Assembly (NCBI GenBank): GCA_910579015.1
Contig: CAJTRO010000011.1
Coordinates: 3,056 to 23,443 of the forward strand
Direction: 5' to 3'
Length of the DNA stretch: 20,388 nucleotides
From: an uncultured Dorea sp.
GTDB taxonomy: Bacteria > Bacillota_A > Clostridia > Lachnospirales > Lachnospiraceae
Part shown: positions 1 through 6,800 of the stretch, in pieces
Numbering within the stretch: position 1 is the stretch's first letter
Layout: each line of letters begins with the position of its first letter
The notes under the pieces: model-generated
What the model was told of the DNA's origin: nothing
Seen by the model: the letters and a program-made list of their open reading frames with translations, nothing else
The model's database searches: none
Position numbers and translations under genes: made by a program

Positions 1-2
1 AT

Positions 3-161
3 ATGAAAAAAATCGCAAATTATTTAATGAGAAGGAATGGGCTGTTGAGTGCAGTTATGGTTATGGGCGGTATATTTACTGTATTGTCAAAGTACGGATG
101 CTGTTTCTACATCTATCACCAGCCACATTTCCCGGCGGCATTACGCGATACTGAAGAGTAG
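3..161 (+). CDS. agrD: AgrD-like cyclic (thio)lactone autoinducer peptide precursor, 52 aa
   Basis: This short gene encodes the precursor of a secreted cyclic quorum-sensing peptide. What is seen: a basic start (MKKIANYLMRR), an amphipathic or hydrophobic leader to about residue 30, then GCCFYIYHQPHFPAALRDTEE in three parts: Cys33-Cys34, the core, and an acidic tail. Aligned to staphylococcal AgrD-I (CDFIM followed by DEVEVPKEL), C34-F-Y-I-Y38 matches the five-residue ring. The conserved Pro44 falls six residues after the ring end, as in AgrD, and P-A-A-L matches P-K-E-L. The AIP ring is therefore predicted to be CFYIY with a Cys34 thiolactone. The gene ends 2 nt before agrB. The order D then B is the reverse of the familiar B-D order. 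Only 2 nt precede the ATG in the window, so the ribosome site is not visible and a longer N-terminus cannot be excluded. It is shorter than usual ORF cut-offs and easily missed. Confidence 0.85.
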   Translation: MKKIANYLMRRNGLLSAVMVMGGIFTVLSKYGCCFYIYHQPHFPAALRDTEE

Positions 162-163
162 AT

Positions 164-745
164 ATGGAACGTGCAGTCGACAAGATCATGCAATACATTG
201 ATGAAGCCTATACCCTGGAAGAATCCGACAAGGAGGTATTGCGGTTTGGCATACAGGCCGCGATGGAGCTGACGCTCAATCTGCTTATCAGTATCTTCAT
301 CTTGTACAGGCTTCATATGATGTGGGAAGGTCTTTTGTTCTTCGCGATCTTCATTCCGATCCGGACGCTGGCAGGAGGTTATCATTCGGATACATATCTG
401 AGATGCCTGCTATTCTCTGTATTGACACTGACGGGGATACTTGTGGCAAGTAACTACATGGACCTGCCCACAGGTCTGCTTCTTGTAGTGATTCTGCTGC
501 TTGAAGGCGCGGTTGGCCGGATCGCGCCGGTCGTGAATGCCGACAGGCCGGTTTCAAAGCGTGAATACGGGATATTTAAAAGAAGGCTTAAGATAGTTCT
601 GCTGATTGACGGCATATTCAGTATCTTCTTATGGAGGATGCAGTGTGATAAGGCGGTAAATATCATAGCTTTAAGCCTGATGCTGATCGTTGTCACACTG
701 ATCCTTGGCAGGATAAAATATAAGTCATATCAGATATCTGTATAG
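164..745 (+). CDS. agrB: AgrB-family peptide-processing membrane protease
   Basis: AgrB is an integral-membrane cysteine endopeptidase that cuts the C-terminal tail from AgrD and forms the thiolactone ring. The 193-residue length fits the family. The catalytic signature is visible: Arg67 in IRTLAGGYH, His74, and Cys81 seven residues later, matching the Arg/His/Cys spacing of Staphylococcus AgrB. Hydrophobic segments lie around 36-60, 81-95, 102-122, 141-158 and 165-182. The ATG lies 2 nt after the agrD stop, so the two are probably translationally coupled, and AgrD is the obvious substrate. An intrinsic terminator follows at 755-780. No AgrC kinase or AgrA regulator lies downstream; they may be left of the window or elsewhere. 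Confidence 0.93.
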   Translation: MERAVDKIMQYIDEAYTLEESDKEVLRFGIQAAMELTLNLLISIFILYRLHMMWEGLLFFAIFIPIRTLAGGYHSDTYLRCLLFSVLTLTGILVASNYMDLPTGLLLVVILLLEGAVGRIAPVVNADRPVSKREYGIFKRRLKIVLLIDGIFSIFLWRMQCDKAVNIIALSLMLIVVTLILGRIKYKSYQISV

Positions 746-754
746 CGAAGGGTA

Positions 755-780
755 GGGATCGGCAATGGCTGATCCCTTTT
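755..780 (+). terminator. Intrinsic terminator of the agrDB unit
   Basis: A 9-bp stem pairs GGGATCGGC (755-763) with GCTGATCCC (768-776), with one G-T wobble and an AATG loop. TTTTCT follows directly. It starts 10 nt after the agrB stop and separates agrDB from the acyltransferase. The U-tract is short, so termination may be incomplete. Confidence 0.75.
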
Positions 781-838
781 CTGACAGGATTTCCATTTCT
801 GGTTCTGATTATTATCTTGAGCGGGAAACTTGTGCAAA

Positions 839-881
839 AAATCGGAAATTAATAGAAACAGGACAACTTTTTCTCCGATTT
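839..881. repeat. Perfect 8-bp inverted repeat upstream of the acyltransferase gene
   Basis: AAATCGGA (839-846) and TCCGATTT (874-881) are perfect reverse complements separated by 27 nt. They lie just upstream of a candidate -35 element (887-892). This could be a pair of half-sites for a regulator or a long-loop RNA hairpin; there is no T-tract to make it a terminator. Confidence 0.4.
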
Positions 882-886
882 GTGGA

Positions 887-915
887 TTGAACTGCCGGAT
901 TATTCGAATTAAAAT
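887..915 (+). promoter_or_regulatory. Candidate sigmaA promoter for the acyltransferase gene
   Basis: TTGAAC (887-892) and TAAAAT (910-915) are separated by exactly 17 nt. Transcription would start near 922, giving a leader of only about 10 nt before the ATG at 933. The match is good, but the very short leader keeps confidence moderate. Confidence 0.45.
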
Positions 916-923
916 ATCCGTGG

Positions 924-1898
924 GTGATGAAAATGGAGAAGAGAAAGAGAGAATATCTTTTTGATAATTATAAGGTACTTTTAATTGTTCTGGTGGTGAT
1001 CGGACATTTCATTGAGCCGTGTTATGACCAGAATCCTTTCTTATATGAATTAAAATGGGGGATTGCGGCATTTCATATGCCGGCCTTTATCTTCATATCA
1101 GGGTATTTTTCAAAGAAGGTTCCGTCGGTAAAGAAGCTGGTCGGCGGGCTTGTGATCCCGTATTTTGTATATGAGGTAATCTATTACCTGTTGTATACAT
1201 TTGTGCTTGATAAGGAGACAGAGCTTTATTTTACCAGGCCGAAGTTTACCCTGTGGTATCTGATGGCGCTGTGCGCGTGGAGGGTGGCGGCGCCTGTAGT
1301 AAGGAAACTGCCGTATCATCTGCCGGTCTCAGTGGCGGCAGGATTGGCGGTGGGATTGATCGGTATCGGGAACTTTCTCTCGATTCCAAGGATTGTATTC
1401 TTCTTTCCGTTTTTCCTGGCGGGAATGGAGTTTGACAGCGCATGGCTGGCCGGATTCCGGAATCTTAAGGGATATATCGGTGCGCTTGGGATCCTCGGAA
1501 GTATGGCGGTGTTCTTGTTCACGGATGAATACCATCGCCGGCTGTCAGTGAAGATATTCTACGGACGCTATTCTTATGAGGAATTGGGACTGGCGTCTGT
1601 GGAAGGGATTCTGATACGTGTGGTCTGCTATGGGATCTCGTTTATGCTGATTTATCTATTCATGCTGGTACTTCCCACGGAGAAGAAGTCTTATTCATAT
1701 CTGGGGGAGCGGACGATGGCAGTCTATATTTTTCACGGGCTGATCTACAGCTGTCTGAAATATGGATCGTCGGTTCTGGGATCGGTAGAGAGCAATGTGG
1801 AGAGTGTGATGTTGATCCTGTTCTGTATTGTGGTGGTGTGGATCGTGTCGCGCAAACCCTTTGTGCAGGTTACGGATAAGATTGCGCATCTGGTATAA
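924..1898 (+). CDS. Acyltransferase family 3 membrane protein (fucose 4-O-acetylase-like)
   Basis: This is a polytopic membrane enzyme of the acyltransferase-3 family, which O-acetylates surface carbohydrates using a cytoplasmic acyl donor. The N-terminal signature is clear: REYLFDNYKVLLIVLVVIGH with the conserved His, then FHMPAFIFISGYFSKK, the usual first-helix and second-helix motifs of COG3594-type proteins. About ten hydrophobic segments follow, including one near the end (ESVMLILFCIVVVWIVS). Length (about 320 aa) is normal. Three in-frame starts compete: GTG 924, ATG 927 and ATG 933. The last has a weak GGGTGA ahead of it and is perhaps the real one. It stands alone between the agr terminator and the next promoter. 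The sugar acceptor cannot be told from sequence. Confidence 0.85.
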   Translation: MMKMEKRKREYLFDNYKVLLIVLVVIGHFIEPCYDQNPFLYELKWGIAAFHMPAFIFISGYFSKKVPSVKKLVGGLVIPYFVYEVIYYLLYTFVLDKETELYFTRPKFTLWYLMALCAWRVAAPVVRKLPYHLPVSVAAGLAVGLIGIGNFLSIPRIVFFFPFFLAGMEFDSAWLAGFRNLKGYIGALGILGSMAVFLFTDEYHRRLSVKIFYGRYSYEELGLASVEGILIRVVCYGISFMLIYLFMLVLPTEKKSYSYLGERTMAVYIFHGLIYSCLKYGSSVLGSVESNVESVMLILFCIVVVWIVSRKPFVQVTDKIAHLV

Positions 1899-1943
1899 GC
1901 TGTTTTTTAGACGTCAACACCAAGAATAAGTAAATAATTAGTA

Positions 1944-1972
1944 TTCCCAAAGTCAAAAAATATTGATATAAT
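1944..1972 (+). promoter_or_regulatory. Extended -10 sigmaA promoter for the kinase-LRR-MoxR operon
   Basis: TATAAT at 1967-1972 is preceded by TGA (1964-1966), an extended -10. TTCCCA, 17 nt upstream at 1944-1949, matches the -35 consensus at four of six positions. Transcription should start near 1979, leaving a leader of about 36 nt before the ATG at 2015. No other clear promoter or terminator was seen in the short gaps up to 13667, so it may drive all five genes. Confidence 0.65.
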
Positions 1973-2014
1973 ACCCATAATAGACTGGAGTTTTAGATTA
2001 TGGAGTTATAGGCT

Positions 2015-3811
2015 ATGGGGATGATCTTAGAGTATATTGATTATCATTTACTGCCGCTGTCTCTTCTGCTAGCGGCAATTATTTTTGCTGTCTGCTGTCT
2101 GGGGCTTTATCTGGGGGAGAGAAGGCGGGCAAGGCGGATAGAATCAGAGGCCGCAGGAGAGCGGAGGTTCTTTGGAGCATTTTCCGTCAACAGGCAGGAG
2201 TTTTTCCTGCTGGTTCGAAAAAGAGACCTGCGGATTGTGTACATCAGTCCGAATTTTGAGGAGATGACCGGGATTAATGCGGAACTGGTGTGTGCTGATA
2301 TCGAAGTGTTAAAGAGGCTGGTCAGCGCAAATACGGCCAGGAATATTGTTGAACAGCTTAAGGACTGGGACGGGGAGCAGGAACTGAAGCTGGAGTTTGA
2401 TTATAGGATGCCGGGAGCGGACGCAGAAGTAACGGACTGTTTAGAAGATCCGAAAGCAGACTGCGAAGACGCCGGGAAGAATAGACAGAGACATGGGCTT
2501 GTATCTCTTCAATCAGATGAGGACAGTGCATGTTATCTTGTCGTGTTCTGTGATAATACAGAGGATTACAAGATCCGCACCACGATGAAGGCGGAGCTGG
2601 AACAGGCGTATCAGGAGAGTCAGGCCAAGACGGATTTCCTGTCTAAGATGTCCCATGAGATCCGCACGCCGATGAACGGGATCCTGGGCATGTTAAGTCT
2701 TGCAAGATCCCATGTGAAGGATCCCAGGCAGACGGATTACTATCTGAACCGGGCGGAGAGCCTTTCGCAGTTTCTTCTCACGCTGATCAATGATATCCTG
2801 GATATGTCAAGGATTGAGAGCGGAAAGATGGAACTGGAGGCGGTGCCGTTTGACTTGTTCAAGGTGGCGGAGAAGCTGGACTCTATGTTCCGTAACACAA
2901 CGGAGGCGAAGAACATCCGCTGGGAGATCGCGATGCAGGACTTCGATGTAAGCCGGGTGGTGGGCGACGAACTGCGTCTGACACAGGTTATCATCAATTT
3001 TATCTCCAATGCCGTGAAGTTTACGCCGGCAGGGGGAGCCGTCACTGTGACTTTCAGGCAGATGCATAAGATAGACGGGAATATGCACCTGATGATCCGG
3101 GTAAGAGATACCGGTAAGGGCATTAAGGCGGACTTTATAAGCAGGATCTTCCGCCCGTTTGAGCAGGAAGATGCGTCTACGGCTCATCATTATGGCGGCA
3201 GTGGTCTTGGAATGGCGATTGCCGATAACATCGTCAAGCTGATGGACGGCCAGATCATCGTGGAGAGCGAGGAAGGAAAAGGAACGGAGTTCGTTGTATA
3301 TATCAGCCTCCCGATCGCGGGCGGAGAACAGATCGTGCCGGAGTCATGGTATGACGCCCGGCCGGAGGAGGATACGGAGGATCTAAAGAAAGCGATCGAA
3401 GAATTTACCCTGGAGGGTGTGCGTCTTCTTCTGGCAGAGGATAATGATGTCAACGCGGAGATTGCGATTGAGATCATGGAGATGGAAGGCGCCGTGCTTG
3501 AGCGAGCCTGCGACGGCCTGGAAGCGGTGCGCATGTTTGAAGAAAGCCCGGAGCATGGATACGACGCGATCCTCATGGATATCCAGATGCCGAACATGAA
3601 CGGCTGGGAAGCGGCGGCGCAGATACGGAAGTCTTCAAGACCGGATGCGGATATCCCGATTTTCGCCATGTCGGCGAATGCGTTTGTGGAGGATAAGCGT
3701 CACTCTATAGAGATAGGCATGAACGGACATATCTCAAAACCGGTGGATTATGATGAAGTCCGCGAACTGGTGGGAGAGGCATTATTGAGCCATGGCCGCA
3801 GGGATGTGTAA
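2015..3811 (+). CDS. Hybrid sensor histidine kinase (TM-PAS-HisKA-HATPase-REC)
   Basis: This two-component sensor kinase has its own receiver domain. One membrane helix lies at about residues 11-33. A PAS-like cytoplasmic domain covers about 57-185 (FLLVRKRDLRIVYISPNFEEMTG). A short coiled segment leads to HisKA with KMSHEIRTPMNGILG, phospho-acceptor His214. The ATPase domain shows the N box (INFISNAVKF, about 327-336), G1 (DTGKG, 365-369) and G2 (GGSGLGMA, 394-401). The receiver (about 468-590) shows acidic Glu475/Asp476, phospho-acceptor Asp522 (MDIQMPNMNG), Ser553 and Lys575. No HPt domain and no DNA-binding partner is encoded in the window, so its output is unknown. With one TM helix and almost no extracellular part, it probably senses something in the cytoplasm or membrane. 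The start has a GGAG 9 nt upstream. It sits 43 nt before the LRR gene. Confidence 0.93.
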   Translation: MGMILEYIDYHLLPLSLLLAAIIFAVCCLGLYLGERRRARRIESEAAGERRFFGAFSVNRQEFFLLVRKRDLRIVYISPNFEEMTGINAELVCADIEVLKRLVSANTARNIVEQLKDWDGEQELKLEFDYRMPGADAEVTDCLEDPKADCEDAGKNRQRHGLVSLQSDEDSACYLVVFCDNTEDYKIRTTMKAELEQAYQESQAKTDFLSKMSHEIRTPMNGILGMLSLARSHVKDPRQTDYYLNRAESLSQFLLTLINDILDMSRIESGKMELEAVPFDLFKVAEKLDSMFRNTTEAKNIRWEIAMQDFDVSRVVGDELRLTQVIINFISNAVKFTPAGGAVTVTFRQMHKIDGNMHLMIRVRDTGKGIKADFISRIFRPFEQEDASTAHHYGGSGLGMAIADNIVKLMDGQIIVESEEGKGTEFVVYISLPIAGGEQIVPESWYDARPEEDTEDLKKAIEEFTLEGVRLLLAEDNDVNAEIAIEIMEMEGAVLERACDGLEAVRMFEESPEHGYDAILMDIQMPNMNGWEAAAQIRKSSRPDADIPIFAMSANAFVEDKRHSIEIGMNGHISKPVDYDEVRELVGEALLSHGRRDV

Positions 3812-3854
3812 GGATCCGAAGGCGCATTCATAAAGGTGGAGGTTTGATCAGAAT

Positions 3855-6800
3855 ATGAAGAAATGGAAGAATATAAAGAAGAGCCATCTTGCGGCGCTTG
3901 CCACAGGCGTCCTTGTGATCGGGGCGGGGATCATAGTCCTAATCAGCGCTTCCGGGCTGGATTCCATATTTGAACCAAAGGATTATGAGCGTTTCAACAA
4001 TCAGTATGAGGACGGAGAGGATTTTGATTCCGTGGCGGGCGACGGGGAAGAGTCCGATCTTGCCGATGAGAATGAAGACGGTGACGACAATACAGACGAC
4101 GCGCAGAAGGCGCTTCAGGTTGCCGAGGCGAATCCGGAAGAGCCGGATACCACAGGTCTTGCCGACGACCGGAACCACAGCGGGGATGCCGGGCAGGAGA
4201 AGAATCCGGATGCATTTGAGATATCAGACGACCGTAAGCCGGGCGGAATTGACGTAAGGCCGGACGGTTCGGGCGACGGGGATAATAAGGATGAAGCCGG
4301 AGAGAGGCCGGGGGATACAGGGAATGAAGAGAAGCCGGAGCAGCCGGGAACCCCGGATACGCCGGGGAAACCGGATGTGCCGGATAAACCCGTTAACCCG
4401 GATGTCCCGGATAAGCCGGACAGTCCTTCCTGGGAGGATGAGCAGTTAAAGCCGAGGGATCCCGTCCAGACGGAGAACGGCGTTCTGGCCAGGCTTACGG
4501 CGGTGATCCACAGGGAATACTGCCAGGGGGATATCTTCCGGGGCGAGGATGCAACGGTGACGGCAGTCTTCCGCCAGCCGGACGGCAGGGAGAAGGTGCT
4601 GACCATCCCGTATGGCGGAGAGAACGGTTACAGCGTGCAGATGTCCACCAGACTTACCGGAAAGCATACGGCGACATTTACCTATCTGGGCGTATCGGCG
4701 AGGGCGGTCTATGAGGTGATCTCAAGCGGAGTGGAAATCTATTATTATGGAGTAAATAACGGAAGTATATATGTGATCGCGCTTCCCGGTCCGCTTGGAG
4801 CCGATCAGGAGACAACGGATGAACTGACCGGGCTCAGGTATTTTCCATCCAGCGGGGGTAATGCGGATCTGACAGATATCCACAGCCGTCTGATCGCATA
4901 TCTGGGCAATCAGAAGATTCGCACCAGGTTCCTTAAGGATACGAGATACAGCAGTGTTGTATTTCTTGAGGAGAAGGACGGGTATCTGACGACCATGCTG
5001 TCGGGCTTCCGGTATTATCTGAACGGGAATCTCACGCCGGACGGACCGTATGTGTATTATCCGGTCTATAATTGGGGTTCTGGAAATATAAGAAATATTG
5101 TAGATGAAGTGTCTGCGGTCCCGGAAGGCTATAAGATCCGGCGTACCGTTCAGGATGAAGAAGACCTTGGAAGATGCAGGGGCGGCCAGGTGCTTGAGCA
5201 GTATACCGGGGATGATACAATCCTTAATGTACCGATGGGCGTGACGGATATTGAGCTTAAGGGCGTACAGGGGAATGGGATTTCAGAGATTCGGACCATG
5301 ATTCTTCCGGAGAGCGTGGACAGCATTGATCTTGCAGGTATTGCAGGCTGTCTGCCCAAGCTTACGGCTTATGAGACGACGGGCGGCGGGAGATATCAGG
5401 CGGTTGACGGTGTATTATACAGCAGGGACAAAGAGACTCTGATCAGTGTTCCGGCAGGAAAGACAGATATCACGATCCCGGAGACGGTGACGACGATTGC
5501 CGGGGGTGCGTTCAGGGGAAGCAGTATCAGTAAGCTTGTGATCCCAGAGACTGTGACACATCTTGAGGCTGGATGCTTCGAGGATTTTCACGGGGAAGTG
5601 ATCTGCATGGAAGGAGAAGGGGATATTGATGTTTCGGCAGATACGGGATATAAGGGTAAGGTTCTGTTTGTAGATTCCCTTCATGACGTTGTGCTTAAAA
5701 GAGGCATTTTCGCATTCAAAGGCCAGGATATCACGTTTGGGGCAATGGATGGGAAGGGAGCGGAGATTCCGGAGAAGACGGGGCTCTACCATTATGATAC
5801 GAAGAGGGAGATTCTGACACTTACAAAGGAACCGGATACGCTGGCAGGCATCCGCGTTGAGGTATCAGGTTATTATGGGGTTCCGGACGGGATCACTGCG
5901 GTGAGTGAGGGCGCGTTCGCGGGAGCGCAGAAGCTTCGGGAGATCAGTCTGCCGGATTCTGTGAAGGAACTTCGCAAAGGAAGCCTGATTGTTTCGGATT
6001 CTGTGAGGGAGGTCTTCCTGTCTGCGGATATGACGCAGGTTTCCCCGCAGGTGTTCGGAGATTCGGCGAAGGGAGAAGGTATTCCGGATATTGCGGTCTG
6101 TGTGCCCGAGGAGTTTTATGATTCTTATCTCTCGGTCTGGACGCCGATCCTGGATCCGGTCTATGGCGCCGGGACGGCCGGGCGTCTGCTTCAGATCAAG
6201 GATGACACGGTTTTCTATGAAAATGATGCGAAATATCAGAAGCTTACGGAAGGCGGCGCAGAGACGCATCGTCTGCTTGAGGTATATGGGCAGGAGAGGA
6301 CGGCTTTTCGGGTAAAAGAAGGAACGGCAGAGATTGCGGCAGGAGCATTTTCACAAAGCGTAAGGCTTGAGATCCTGTATCTGCCAAGATCGCTTGCAAT
6401 TGTGGAAAATGGCGCGTTTGCGGGCTGTGAGAGCCTTGAAACGGTGACTGTGATGAAGGCGGGACTTCTTGTGCCGGAAGCGTTCGGCCAGGTATCGGAT
6501 GGTGTCACGATCTATGAGAAGGGGGCACGGCAGGAAGGTCTGGCGTATGGTGATTTCGTCTATGACGATTTTATCTACGACGACGGGATGATCTACGGAA
6601 AGTCTGCGGACGGAGGTTTCATGCTGATCGATGTGCCGACGGATTACAGCGGGGCTGTTGAGATTCGTAAGAATACGGTCTGCCTGAATCGGGAGGCTTT
6701 CAGAGGATGTACGCGCGTAGGGAAGATAGAGCTTATGGAGCCGGGCTCTCTGCGGGAGATAGGAAGCCGTTGTTTCGAGGATTGCACGTCTGTCGCTGTC

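Noticed and set aside
4115..4606. Long minus-strand frame (163 codons) rich in Ser/Gly/Pro
   Set aside because: It is the mirror of the acidic and Pro-rich region of the LRR gene; biased codons on the coding strand remove stops on the other. No ribosome site or recognisable protein.
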